Below are positions 50,500 through 60,218 of a DNA stretch of 64,000 bases, piece by piece. The translations under genes were made by a program, and so were the position numbers. The number at the start of each line of letters is the position of its first letter. The first letter of the stretch is position 1. The notes below the pieces were generated by a model, which made no database searches, was not told where the DNA came from, and worked only from the letters and a program-made list of their open reading frames with translations. The DNA lies in NCBI GenBank assembly GCA_001897435.1, contig MKSV01000002.1, positions 194,859 through 258,858 on the forward strand, given 5' to 3'. The stretch comes from Acidobacteriales bacterium 59-55. Its GTDB lineage: Bacteria; Acidobacteriota; Terriglobia; Terriglobales; Acidobacteriaceae.

Positions 50500-51414
50500 A
50501 TGGCAACCGCTACACACGATCCTAAGCGTCGGGCTCTGGGCAAGGGCCTTGAATCTCTTCTTCCGTCGCGTCCGGCGGTGGTTCCGCAGATGACGGCTGC
50601 CGCAGCCGTCGAGTCGAATGGGAGGCCGCTGGAGATTCCGCTCGACCACATCGAGCGCAATCCTTTCCAGACGCGCACGCGGTTCGACGAGGCGCAGCTG
50701 ACCGAGTTGGCGCAGTCGATTGCGGCGACCGGCGTGGTGCAGCCGATCCTGGTAAGGCCGCTCGGCGTGCCGGACCGCTACCAGTTGATCGCGGGGGAGC
50801 GGCGCTGGCTGGCCAGTCGCAAGGCGGGCAAGGCGACGGTTCCGGCGATTGTGCGGCAGGTGTCGGACGAGCAGACGCTGGAGATGACGATCGTCGAGAA
50901 TTTGCAGCGGTCGGATTTGAATCCGATGGAGCAGGCGCGGGCGTATCAGCGACTGAGCCAGCAGTTTCGGCTGACGCAGGAGCAGATGGCGACGCGGACG
51001 GGCAAGGAGCGGGCGAGCGTGGCGAACTTTCTGCGGCTGCTGCGGCTGCCGGAGCCGGTGCAGCAGAGGGTGGAGTCGGGCGAGCTGAGCTTTGGCCACG
51101 CGCGGGCGCTGCTGGCGCTGGAGTCGGCGGAGGCGATTGCGGCGGCGGCGCAGAAGGTGATTGCGCTGTCGCTTTCGGTGCGCCAGACGGAGACCTATGT
51201 GCAGGGATTGATCGATCCTGAAGCTAAACAAAAGAAAGAGGATAAGCCGAAGGTCGAGGTCGATCCGAATGTTCGCGAGGCGGAGGACCGGCTGCGGCGG
51301 ACGCTGGGGCTGAAGGTCCAGATCGAGGATAAGAGGGGGAGGGGGCGCGTCATTATCGAGTACTCGGGGCTGGAGGACTTTGACGCGATTCTGTCGGCGC
51401 TGGGGGGAGATTGA
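50500..51414 (+). CDS. parB: Chromosome partitioning protein ParB (Spo0J-like)
   Basis: A 304-residue protein. The CTPase/N-terminal domain has IPLDHIERNPFQTRTRFD, then LIAGERRWLASRKAG (the GERR box). The central HTH (LTQEQMATRTGKERASVANFLRLL) binds parS. The C-terminal dimerisation domain follows a charged linker. The ATG at 50500 with GGAGAAAG upstream was chosen over an earlier in-frame ATG (50380) whose product would be made of repeat DNA. Confidence 0.95.
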   Translation: MATATHDPKRRALGKGLESLLPSRPAVVPQMTAAAAVESNGRPLEIPLDHIERNPFQTRTRFDEAQLTELAQSIAATGVVQPILVRPLGVPDRYQLIAGERRWLASRKAGKATVPAIVRQVSDEQTLEMTIVENLQRSDLNPMEQARAYQRLSQQFRLTQEQMATRTGKERASVANFLRLLRLPEPVQQRVESGELSFGHARALLALESAEAIAAAAQKVIALSLSVRQTETYVQGLIDPEAKQKKEDKPKVEVDPNVREAEDRLRRTLGLKVQIEDKRGRGRVIIEYSGLEDFDAILSALGGD

Positions 51415-51450
51415 TACTGTTTATGTTACATATTGCGTCTGGGGGAAAGA

Positions 51451-51669
51451 AGGCATACCCCAGGGGCTGAAGCCCCTGTTTTTTGGCTGGCCATAGAGGG
51501 CCAAGGCTGAAGCCTTGGCGTACCTAGAGGCAAGAGCAACTGCAAAAGCAACTGCAACTGCAACTGCAACTGCAAAAGCAACTGCAACTGCAACTGCAAC
51601 TGCAATGGCAAAAGCAACTGCGAAATACAGGGGTCTCTCCGCTGCGCTTCGCTTCGGTCGAGATGACGT
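51451..51669 (+). repeat. Composite repeat B-spacer-A
   Basis: B (51451-51530, hairpins GGGGCTGAAGCCCC and GCCAAGGCTGAAGCCTTGGC), spacer of GCAACT/GCAAAA units, then A (51623-51669). Downstream of parB. Confidence 0.85.
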
Positions 51670-51735
51670 GGGTTGGGGCGATAGGAAATTTGTTTCTTCT
51701 ACTGTGGCATATTGCGGCATCTGTGCGGGGAAGAG

Positions 51736-52017
51736 GCATGCCCCAGGGGCTGAAGCCCCTTGTCGATTGGCTGCTATAGAGGGCCAAGGCTGAAGCCTTG
51801 GCGTACCTAGAGGCAAGGGCAAATACAAATACAACGGCAACGGCAAGAGCAAGAGCAAGAGCAACTGCAACTGCAACTGCAACTGCAACTGCAAGAGCAA
51901 CTGCAATGGCAAAAGCAACTGCAACTGCAACTGCAACTGCAAGAACAACTACAACGGCAAAATACAGGGGTCTCTCCGCTGCGGCGGCAAAAGCGCCGCC
52001 TTCGGTCGAGATGACGT
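51736..52017 (+). repeat. Composite repeat B-spacer-A, tandem second copy
   Basis: B (51736-51814), a longer CAACTG/CAAGAG spacer (about 51820-51955) and A (51960-52017) with inner stem GGCGGC...GCCGCC. The remaining 52018-52199 has a short CAGCCTTTTTATCC-type repeat (four imperfect copies) and no gene. Confidence 0.85.
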
Positions 52018-52199
52018 ATCTCTACTACTGCTGCTGCGGCTGCTGCGGTCGAAGGAGTTTGCTGCTGCTGCGGTCGAGAGAGAAATGCAACTGGTTATTC
52101 AGGACAGTCTTTTTATCCAGGCAGCCTTTTATCCAGGACAGCTTTTTTATCCCTGACAGCCTTTTTATCCGGGGCAGCGTTATTTTTTGCTGATTTTCT

Positions 52200-53732
52200 T
52201 TATCTCTGGATGGCGGTGTCGGCCTTGCTTGGTTTTTCGGAGACCTGGGTTGGGGTGGGGAGCTGTGTGCGGTCCCAGCCTCCGCCGAGGGCCTGGATCA
52301 GTTGAACCGATGAGGTCATGGCCTGGGTGCGCAGCGTGGTCAGGGTGCGCTGGTCGGTGAGCAGCGTGTTCTGCGCGGTGACGACGTTGACGTAAGGATC
52401 GACGCCGGTCTGGTAGCGGGCGAGTTGGAGATCGACGAACTGGCGGGCCGACTGCTCGGCCTGCTGCTGCTTGAGGATCTGCTGCGAGAGGATGCGGACC
52501 GAGGCGAGCGAGTCCTCGACCTGCTGGAAGGCGGTGAGGACGGTCTGGCGGTAGTTGGCGACGTTGGCGTTGTAGGTGGCCGTGTATTGCTGCACGGTGG
52601 CGCGGCGCAGGCCGGCGTCGAAGACGGTCTCGGAGATGGAAGGGCCGATGGACCAGAAGCGGCTGGGCCAGTCGAAGAGATGCTTGAAGGTGGAGCTTTC
52701 GAGCCCGGCCGAGGCGCTGAGGGTGAGATCGGGATAGAAGGCGGCGGTGGCGATGCCGATCTGCGCGTTGGCCGCGGCCATGGCGCGCTCGGAGGAGGCG
52801 ATGTCGGGGCGGCGTTCGAGCAGTTGCGAGGGCATGCCGATGGGGATGGCGGGCGGCCTGGCGTCAAGGGCCTTGACTGGGATGGAGAAGCCGGAGGGGT
52901 TTACGCCGATGAGCACGGCGATGGCGTGCTCGAACTGGGCGCGGGCGACGCCGAGGTTGGCGGCGGCGGACTCGGCGTTTTGCAGGGTGTTCTGCGCTTC
53001 GACGACGGAGATCTGGTCGTCGATGCCGGTCTCGTAGCGGGCGCGGGCGATGTCGAGGGCCTTCTTGTCGGCCTCGATGGTGGCGTCGTAGAGCGCTTGC
53101 AGGGCGTCCTGTCCGCGCAGCTCGAAGAAGAAGAGGGCGAGGTTGGCCTGCTCGCTGAGGCGCTGGTTCTCAAGATCGGCGGCGCTGAGCTGGGCTTCGA
53201 ACTGGGCCTGACTGATGGTGTTGCGGATGCGGCCCCAGAGATCGGGCTGCCAGGAGACGTCGAAGGGGAGCGAGGTGAGGGTGCTCTGCGCGCCGGCGCT
53301 GATGGAGCTGCCGCCGGTGCCGGTGGAGTTCTTGAGGTTGGCGGAGGAGCGCGAGCGCTGGTACGAGGGGCCGATGCCGGCGGTGGGGAAGAGCTGCGAG
53401 TGCGCCTCGCGGACGATGGCGCGGGCGGCCATGAAGTTCTGGAAGGCCAGCTTGATGTTCTGGTTGCCGACGGCGAGCCGGTCTTCGAGCGCGTTCAGCT
53501 CGGGATCGTTGTAGATCTCCCACCACTTGCCGCGGAGCATGGCGTCCTGCGGAGCGGCGACCTTCCAACCGTCGGTGTCCTTGAACTGGGTCGGAGACTC
53601 CTTGTAGGAGACGGGGGGAGCGGTAGCGGTGGCCGGGGGAACATGATATTTAGGCCCGACCCGGCAGCCGGTGAGCAGCAGAGCCGCTGCGATGGCGGGG
53701 TAGATGGCGGTTTGGAGGCGGCGAGTAGTCAT
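52200..53732 (-). CDS. RND efflux outer-membrane factor (OprM/NodT family lipoprotein)
   Basis: A 510-residue protein with a lipoprotein signal (ATALLLTG-C type: ALLLTGCRVGPKY, Cys about residue 23) and a tandem OEP repeat architecture (helical hairpins such as EDRLAVGNQNIKLAFQNFMAARAIV and the second QVEDSLASVRILSQQILKQQQAEQ). It forms the trimeric channel for the pump genes upstream. The start ATG at 53732 precedes the signal peptide. Confidence 0.92.
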   Translation of the reverse strand: MTTRRLQTAIYPAIAAALLLTGCRVGPKYHVPPATATAPPVSYKESPTQFKDTDGWKVAAPQDAMLRGKWWEIYNDPELNALEDRLAVGNQNIKLAFQNFMAARAIVREAHSQLFPTAGIGPSYQRSRSSANLKNSTGTGGSSISAGAQSTLTSLPFDVSWQPDLWGRIRNTISQAQFEAQLSAADLENQRLSEQANLALFFFELRGQDALQALYDATIEADKKALDIARARYETGIDDQISVVEAQNTLQNAESAAANLGVARAQFEHAIAVLIGVNPSGFSIPVKALDARPPAIPIGMPSQLLERRPDIASSERAMAAANAQIGIATAAFYPDLTLSASAGLESSTFKHLFDWPSRFWSIGPSISETVFDAGLRRATVQQYTATYNANVANYRQTVLTAFQQVEDSLASVRILSQQILKQQQAEQSARQFVDLQLARYQTGVDPYVNVVTAQNTLLTDQRTLTTLRTQAMTSSVQLIQALGGGWDRTQLPTPTQVSEKPSKADTAIQR

Positions 53733-53784
53733 AAAGTTTAAACCGTGGTGCGGGAGCTGAGGTGCAAGAGCCAAGGTGCGGGAG

Positions 53785-56700
53785 CTAATCGGTTGCGGGC
53801 GCCGGGCCGGTTGCGGGGAAGTTTCGCTGCCGTCTGCGCTGCATGCGCAGGCGGATGCGGTCGAAGGTGAGGTAGACGACGGGCGTGGTGTAGAGGGTGA
53901 GCAACTGGCTCATCAGCAGGCCTCCTACGATGGTGATGCCCAGGGGACGGCGCAGCTCCGAGCCCATGCCGGTGCCGAAGGCGAGAGGGACGGCTCCGAA
54001 GAGCGCGGCGGTGGTTGTCATCATGATAGGACGGAAGCGCAACATGCAGGCCTCGAAGATGGCGGACTCGGGGTCCATGCCGTGCTCGCGCTCGGCCTGC
54101 AGGGCGAAGTCGATCATCATGATGGCGTTCTTCTTCACGATGCCGATCAGAAGCACGATGCCGATGATGGAGATGACGTTGAGGTCTTCGTGGAAGACGA
54201 TGAGGGCGAGCATGGCGCCGACGCTGGCCGAGGGCAGCGTGGAGAGGATGGTGAGCGGGTGCACCAGGCTCTCGTAGAGGATGCCGAGGACGATGTAGAC
54301 GGCGAACAGGGCAGTGATCACAAGGATGGGTTCGCTGCCGAGCGAGTCCTGGTAGGCCTGGAGGGTTCCGGCGAAGAAGCCGTGAACGGTGGAGGGGATG
54401 CCGAGGCGTTCCTTCATCTGGTTGATGGCCAGGGTGGCATCGCTCAACGAGACGCCGGGAGCGAGGTTGAAGGAGATGGTGGCCGAGGGGAAGAGGCCGG
54501 TGTGCGGCAGCGAGAGCGGGATGGTATCGGCGTGGTGGGTGGCGATGGCCGAGAGCGGGATGTTGCCGGTGGAGGTCGGGTTGATGCTCGAATTGGAGCG
54601 GAAGGTGATGTTGCGGAGGCCTTCAGGGCTCTGCCAGTACTGGGGCGCGACTTCGAGGACGACGTAGTACTGGTTGAGCTGGGTGTAGATGACCGAGACC
54701 TGGGACTGTCCGAAGGAGCTGTAGAGGGCGGAGTTGAGCGACTGCGTGGTCTGGCCGAGGCGGGCGGCCTTGACGCGGTCGTAGTTGAGCATCATGTCGA
54801 GGCCGCCGTTCTGCTGGTCGCTGTTGACGTCCTCGAGGCCGGGGATCTTCTTCATCTCGGAGAGGACGCGGGGGCCCCACTTGGAGAGGTCGGCGATGTC
54901 GTCGGCCTGTAGCGTGTACTGATAGAGCGCGGCGCTGGAGCGGCCGCCGATGCGGAGATCCTGCGCGGCCTGAAGGAAGGTGGAGGCTCCGGTGAGCTTG
55001 TTCAGCTTGGGCCGCATGCGGTCGATGACCTGGGCGGCGCCGATCTTGCGCTCGCTGAGCGGCTTGAGCGTGATGTAGAGGAAGCCGGTGTTGCCGCCGC
55101 CGGTAAAGGCGATGACGGTCTTGACGGCGGGGTCCTTCATGACGACGTCTTCGATCTGTTTGACGGAGCGGTTCATGGCCGGGAAGGAAGAGTCCTGCGG
55201 ACCCTGGATGCCTCCGGCGAGCGAGCCGGTGTCCTGCTGGGGGAAGAAGCCCTTGGGGATCTTGATGACGATGGCGAAGTTGAGCAGGATGGTGAGGAAG
55301 AGGACGGTGAGGGTAAGGCCGGGGTTCTCGAGCACCCAGCGCAGGGTGCGGCGGTAGAGCGAGAGCATCCAGTCGAAGAAGCGCTCGTTGGCGCGGTACA
55401 TGCGGCCATGCTGCTTGCCGTGCTCGCTCTTGAGCAGGTAGGCGCACATGGTGGGCGTGGTGGTCAGCGAGACGACCATCGAGACCAGGATGGCGGTCGA
55501 GAGGGTGATGGCGAACTCGCGGAAGAGGCGGCCGACGATGCCGCCCATCAGGATGAGAGGGATGAAGACGGCGATCAGCGAGAAGCTGATCGACATGACG
55601 GTGAAGCCGATCTCGCGGGCTCCCTTGAGGGCCGCGGCGAAGGAGTCCATGCCGGCTTCGAGATGGCGGGTGATGTTCTCCATGACGACGATGGCGTCGT
55701 CGACGACGAAGCCGGTGGAGATGGTGAGCGCCATCAGCGAGAGGTTGTCGATGCTGTAGCCGCAGGCGTACATGACGGCCAGGGTGCCGATCAGCGAGAC
55801 GGGGACGGCGACGGCGGGAATGAGGGTGGCGCGGGCGCTGCGCAGAAAGAAGAAGACGACCAGGATGACGAGGATGATCGACAGCATCAGCGTCAACTCG
55901 ACTTCGTGGACGGAGGCGCGGATGGTGGTGGTGCGGTCGAGCATGACGGTGATGTCGATTCCGGTGGGAATCGAGGCCTTCATGGAGGGGATCGAGGCCA
56001 GGATGCGGTCGTTGGTGTCGATGATGTTGGCGCCGGGCTCGCGGTGGATGATGATGTTGATGGCGCGCTTGCCGTTAAGGTAACCGCCGTTGCGAACGTC
56101 CTGCACGGAGTCGATCACGTCGGCGACATCGTCGAGACGGATGGCGGCGCCGTTTTTGTGGCCGACGATGAGCGGCTTGTACTCTGCCGCCGTCGAGATC
56201 TGGTCGTTGGACACGATGTCGGCGGTGGTGATGCCGTCGGTGATCTGGCCCTTGGCGAGCGCGGAGTTCTGGAGGCTGATCTGGGACTGGAGGTTGGCCA
56301 TGGTGAGGCCGTAGCTGGCCAGCTTGGTGGGATTGACCTCGATGCGCACGGAGGGCAGAGCGCCGCCGCCGACGTTGACCTGGCCGACGCCGGTGATCTG
56401 CGAGAGCTTCTGCTGGAGGACGGTGGAGGCCTCGTCGTAGAGCTTGCCCGGACCGTACTTGTCGGAGGTCAGGGTAAGGATCATGATGGCGGCGTCGGCG
56501 GGGTTGACCTTGCGATAGGTGGGATTGCCGGGCAGGTTGGCGGGCAGGTAGGTGCGGGCGGCGTTGATGGCCGCCTGGACGTCGCGCGCGGCGGCGTCGA
56601 TGTTGCGGCTGAGGTCGAACTGGATGGTGATCTGGGTGCGTCCGAGACTGCTGTTCGAGGTCATCTCAGTGACGCCGGCGATGTGGCCGAGCTGCCGCTC

Positions 56701-56901
56701 GAGGGGCGTGGCCACGGAGGAGGCCATGACCTCGGCGCTGGCCCCGGGCAGGCCGGAGTTGACCGAGATGGTGGGAAAGTCGACCTGGGGCAGCGGCGAG
56801 ACCGGCAGCACGGTGAACGCGATGCCGCCGATCACCGCGATGGCGACGGTGAGCAGCGTGGTGGCGACAGGGCGATGGATGAATGGCGCGGAGATGTTCA
56901 T
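53785..56901 (-). CDS. RND efflux pump, inner-membrane transporter 2 (MdtC-like)
   Basis: A 1,038-residue RND protein with two halves, each with TM helices and a periplasmic loop. The N-terminus PFIHRPVATTLLTVAIAVIGG and the signature ISTGFVVDDAIVVMENI (TM4 with Asp-Asp) identify the HAE1 family. The C-terminal region has the equivalent FRPIMMTTTAALFGAVPLAFGTG. It overlaps the first pump gene (ATGA), so the two are co-translated and may form a heterotrimer as in MdtBC. Substrate not known. Confidence 0.92.
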   Translation of the reverse strand: MNISAPFIHRPVATTLLTVAIAVIGGIAFTVLPVSPLPQVDFPTISVNSGLPGASAEVMASSVATPLERQLGHIAGVTEMTSNSSLGRTQITIQFDLSRNIDAAARDVQAAINAARTYLPANLPGNPTYRKVNPADAAIMILTLTSDKYGPGKLYDEASTVLQQKLSQITGVGQVNVGGGALPSVRIEVNPTKLASYGLTMANLQSQISLQNSALAKGQITDGITTADIVSNDQISTAAEYKPLIVGHKNGAAIRLDDVADVIDSVQDVRNGGYLNGKRAINIIIHREPGANIIDTNDRILASIPSMKASIPTGIDITVMLDRTTTIRASVHEVELTLMLSIILVILVVFFFLRSARATLIPAVAVPVSLIGTLAVMYACGYSIDNLSLMALTISTGFVVDDAIVVMENITRHLEAGMDSFAAALKGAREIGFTVMSISFSLIAVFIPLILMGGIVGRLFREFAITLSTAILVSMVVSLTTTPTMCAYLLKSEHGKQHGRMYRANERFFDWMLSLYRRTLRWVLENPGLTLTVLFLTILLNFAIVIKIPKGFFPQQDTGSLAGGIQGPQDSSFPAMNRSVKQIEDVVMKDPAVKTVIAFTGGGNTGFLYITLKPLSERKIGAAQVIDRMRPKLNKLTGASTFLQAAQDLRIGGRSSAALYQYTLQADDIADLSKWGPRVLSEMKKIPGLEDVNSDQQNGGLDMMLNYDRVKAARLGQTTQSLNSALYSSFGQSQVSVIYTQLNQYYVVLEVAPQYWQSPEGLRNITFRSNSSINPTSTGNIPLSAIATHHADTIPLSLPHTGLFPSATISFNLAPGVSLSDATLAINQMKERLGIPSTVHGFFAGTLQAYQDSLGSEPILVITALFAVYIVLGILYESLVHPLTILSTLPSASVGAMLALIVFHEDLNVISIIGIVLLIGIVKKNAIMMIDFALQAEREHGMDPESAIFEACMLRFRPIMMTTTAALFGAVPLAFGTGMGSELRRPLGITIVGGLLMSQLLTLYTTPVVYLTFDRIRLRMQRRRQRNFPATGPAPATD

Positions 56902-59900
56902 GGCAGCTCTGCGGGTTGGGGCTCGGCTCCGGTGTGCGGCTTCCTCTTCCACCTGGGAGTGAGGCGGGTGGCGATGCCGTCGAAGAAGATATAGATGACG
57001 GGCGTGGTGTAAAGGGTGAGGACCTGGCTGAGGAGAAGGCCGCCGACCATGGCGATGCCGAGGGGCTTGCGCAGCTCGGAGCCTTCGCCGGTGCCGAAGG
57101 CGAGAGGCACGCCGGCGAGCAGGGCGGCCATCGTGGTCATCATGATGGGCCGGAAGCGGAGCAGGCAGGCCTTATAGATGGCCTCGGTAGCGCTCTTGCC
57201 GTGCTCGCGCTCCAATTCGAGGGCGAAGTCCACCATCATAATGCCGTTCTTCTCGACGATGCCTATGAGCAGGACGAGTCCTATGATGGCGACGATGCTG
57301 AGGGACTGGCCAAAGAGGATGAGGGCGAGAAATGCGCCGACGCCGGCCGAGGGCAGCGTGGAGAGAATCGTGATGGGGTGGATGAAGCTCTCATAGAGGA
57401 CGCCGAGCACGATGTAGACGGTGACCAGGGCGGCGAGGATGAGCAGAGGCTCGTTCGAGAGCGAGTTGCGGAACGACGCGGCGGTTCCCTGGAAGTCGGC
57501 CTGGAGGCTGGCCGGCATGTTCAGGTCCTTCTGCACCTTGGTGATGGCGTCGATGGCGCCGCCGAGCGAGCCGCCGGGCGCGAGGTTGAAGGAGACGGTG
57601 ACGGCGGGGAACTGCCCCTGGTGCATGATGGAGAGCGGCTTGGTGGTGGTCTCGAAGTGCGAGAAGGCGCTGAAGGGCACGGCCTTGCTGGTGGCGGAGC
57701 TGGTGCCTCCGGCGGTGCCCGCGCCCTGGCTGATGGCGTTGGCGCTGGAGGTGAGGGCGCTGGGCGGCGGGGCAAGCGTGTTGGCCGAGGGCGTGTAGAG
57801 GGCCGAGGTGGTCAGGGCGTTCGAGCCGGCCGAGGAGGAGCCGCGCCCGGAGCCCGAGGAGCCGCCCGCGCCCGAGGTTCCGGCGGCGGCGTTGGATTGA
57901 ATGTACAGATGGCTCAGCATGTTGGGATCGAGCTGAAACCGGGGTTCGGCTTCGAGGATCACATGGTACTGGTTGAGCTGGGTGTACATGGTGTTGATCT
58001 GGCGCTGGCCGAAGGCGTCGTAGAGGGTGTTGGCGATGGTGGTAGGCGCGATGCCGAGGCGCGAGGCGGTGGCGCGGTCGATGACCAGCTCGATGGCGAG
58101 GCCGCCGTCCTGCCGGTCGGTGGCGACGTCTTCAATGTCGGGAATGTGCTTCAACTTCTCGACGAAGCGGGCAGTCCACTCGTTGAGCTCGTTCTGGTCG
58201 GGATCTTCGAGCGTGTACTGGTACTGGGTTCGGCTGACGCGGTCGTCGACGGTGATGTTCTGCACCGGCTGCATGAAGAGCTGGATGCCCTGGACCTTTT
58301 CGAGCTTCGACTGGAGGCGGCGGATGACGTCGGAGGCGCTGAGGTCGCGCTTGGCGATGGGCTTGAGGTTGATCGACATGCGGCCGCTGTTGATGGTGGT
58401 GTTGGTGCCGTCGGCTCCGATGAAGGAGGAGACGCTCTCGACCGCGGGGTCTTTAAGGATGACCGCGACCAGCTCCTGCTGTTTCTGCGCCATCGATTTG
58501 GAGCCGATGGTGGGCGAGGCCTGCGAGATGGCCTGGATGACGCCCGTGTCCTGCACGGGGAAGAAGCCCTTGGGGATGATGATGTAGAGGAAGACGGTGA
58601 GGACGAGCGTTCCGAGGGCTACCAGCAGCGTGATGGTGCGGTAGCGGAGGACGACCTTGAGGGTGCGCGCGTAGAAGTCGAGCATGGCCACGAAGACGCG
58701 CTCGGAGGCCTTGAAGAAGCGGCCCTGCTGTTCGGGGGGCGTGTGCTTGAGGATGCGCGAGGCCATCATCGGCGTCAGCGTGAGCGAGACCACGGCGGAG
58801 ATGATGATGGTGACGGCGAGGGTGACGGCGAACTCGCGGAAGAGCCGGCCGACGATGTCTCCCATGAACAGCAGAGGGATGAGCACGGCGATCAGCGAGA
58901 CGGTCAGCGACATGATGGTGAAGCCGATCTGCTCGGCTCCCTTGAAGGCCGCCTGCATGGGCGAGTCGCCGTCTTCGAGATAGCGGGAGATGTTCTCGAT
59001 CATGACGATGGCGTCGTCGACGACGAAGCCGGTGGAGATGGTGAGCGCCATGAGCGATAAGTTGTCGAGGCTGTAGCCGAGGGCGTACATCACGGCGAAG
59101 GTGCCGACCAGCGACAGGGGCACGGCGACGCTGGGGATGATGGTGGCGTAGAGGTTGCGGAGAAAGAGGAAGATGACCATCACGACCAGGGCGATGGTGA
59201 GCAGAAGCTCGAACTCCACGTCGTTGACCGACGCCTGGATGGGCGTGGTGAGGTCGGTGAGGGTGGTGACCTGGATGCCGGCGGGCAGATCGGATTCGAG
59301 CTGGGGAAGCAGTTTTTTGATGCTCTTGACGACGCTGATGGTGTTGCCGCCGGGCTGGCGCTGGATGTTGATGATGACGGCGGGCGTCTCGTTCATCCAT
59401 GCGGCCTGTACCTTGTTTTCGACGCCTTCGACGATCTGGGCCACGTCGGTGAGCATGACCGGCGCGCCGTTGCGGTAGGCGACGACGACCTTCTTGTAGT
59501 CGGCGCTGGTGACGAGCTGGTCGTTGGCGTCGATCTGGTAGTCCTGGTGCGGGCCGTCGAAGTTGCCCTTGGCCGAGTTGACGCTGGACTGGGTGACGGC
59601 GGTGCGCAGGGCTTCGAGGTCGATGCCGTAGGAGGAGAGCTTGGAGGGATTGACCTGGATGCGGACGGCGGGCTTCTGGCCGCCGCTGATGCTGACGAGG
59701 CCGACGCCGGCGAGCTGCGAGATCTTGGGGGCGAAACGGGTGTCGATGAGGTCTTCGACCTGAGGCAGCGGGATGGTCTTCGAGGTGACCGCGAGGGTGA
59801 GGATGGGAGCGTCGGCCGGGTTGGCTTTCCGATAGATAGGCGGCGAGGGCAGGTTGGTGGGCAGGAAGCTCTGCGCCGCGTTGATGCCCGACTGCACCTC

Positions 59901-60218
59901 TTCCTCGGCGACGTCGATGTCGAGGTCGAGGTTGAACTGGAGGACGATGACCGAGTTGCCGCCGGAGCTGGTGGAGGTCATCTGCTTGAGGCCCTGAAGC
60001 TGGCCGAACTGGCGCTCGAGCGGGGCGGTGACGGTGGTGGAGACGACCTCGGGGCTGGCTCCGGGATAGAAGGTGACGACCTGGATGGTCGGGTAGTTCA
60101 CCTCGGGCAGGGCGGAGACCGGCAGTTGGAGGTAGCCGACGATGCCCACGAGCATGATGGCCGCCATGAGAAGAGAGGTGGCGACGGGGCGAAGAATAAA
60201 CGGGCGGGAGGGACTCAA
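56898..60218 (-). CDS. RND efflux pump, inner-membrane transporter 1 (MdtB-like) with Ser/Gly insertion
   Basis: A 1,106-residue RND protein (PFILRPVATSLLMAAIMLVGI, then ISTGFVVDDAIVMIENI with the proton-relay Asp pair). Its length exceeds its partner mainly because of a roughly 80-residue Ala/Gly/Ser-rich insertion (about residues 770-852, around GAGGSSGSGRGSSS) in the second periplasmic domain. Overlaps the adaptor gene by four bases. Confidence 0.92.
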   Translation of the reverse strand: MSPSRPFILRPVATSLLMAAIMLVGIVGYLQLPVSALPEVNYPTIQVVTFYPGASPEVVSTTVTAPLERQFGQLQGLKQMTSTSSGGNSVIVLQFNLDLDIDVAEEEVQSGINAAQSFLPTNLPSPPIYRKANPADAPILTLAVTSKTIPLPQVEDLIDTRFAPKISQLAGVGLVSISGGQKPAVRIQVNPSKLSSYGIDLEALRTAVTQSSVNSAKGNFDGPHQDYQIDANDQLVTSADYKKVVVAYRNGAPVMLTDVAQIVEGVENKVQAAWMNETPAVIINIQRQPGGNTISVVKSIKKLLPQLESDLPAGIQVTTLTDLTTPIQASVNDVEFELLLTIALVVMVIFLFLRNLYATIIPSVAVPLSLVGTFAVMYALGYSLDNLSLMALTISTGFVVDDAIVMIENISRYLEDGDSPMQAAFKGAEQIGFTIMSLTVSLIAVLIPLLFMGDIVGRLFREFAVTLAVTIIISAVVSLTLTPMMASRILKHTPPEQQGRFFKASERVFVAMLDFYARTLKVVLRYRTITLLVALGTLVLTVFLYIIIPKGFFPVQDTGVIQAISQASPTIGSKSMAQKQQELVAVILKDPAVESVSSFIGADGTNTTINSGRMSINLKPIAKRDLSASDVIRRLQSKLEKVQGIQLFMQPVQNITVDDRVSRTQYQYTLEDPDQNELNEWTARFVEKLKHIPDIEDVATDRQDGGLAIELVIDRATASRLGIAPTTIANTLYDAFGQRQINTMYTQLNQYHVILEAEPRFQLDPNMLSHLYIQSNAAAGTSGAGGSSGSGRGSSSAGSNALTTSALYTPSANTLAPPPSALTSSANAISQGAGTAGGTSSATSKAVPFSAFSHFETTTKPLSIMHQGQFPAVTVSFNLAPGGSLGGAIDAITKVQKDLNMPASLQADFQGTAASFRNSLSNEPLLILAALVTVYIVLGVLYESFIHPITILSTLPSAGVGAFLALILFGQSLSIVAIIGLVLLIGIVEKNGIMMVDFALELEREHGKSATEAIYKACLLRFRPIMMTTMAALLAGVPLAFGTGEGSELRKPLGIAMVGGLLLSQVLTLYTTPVIYIFFDGIATRLTPRWKRKPHTGAEPQPAELP

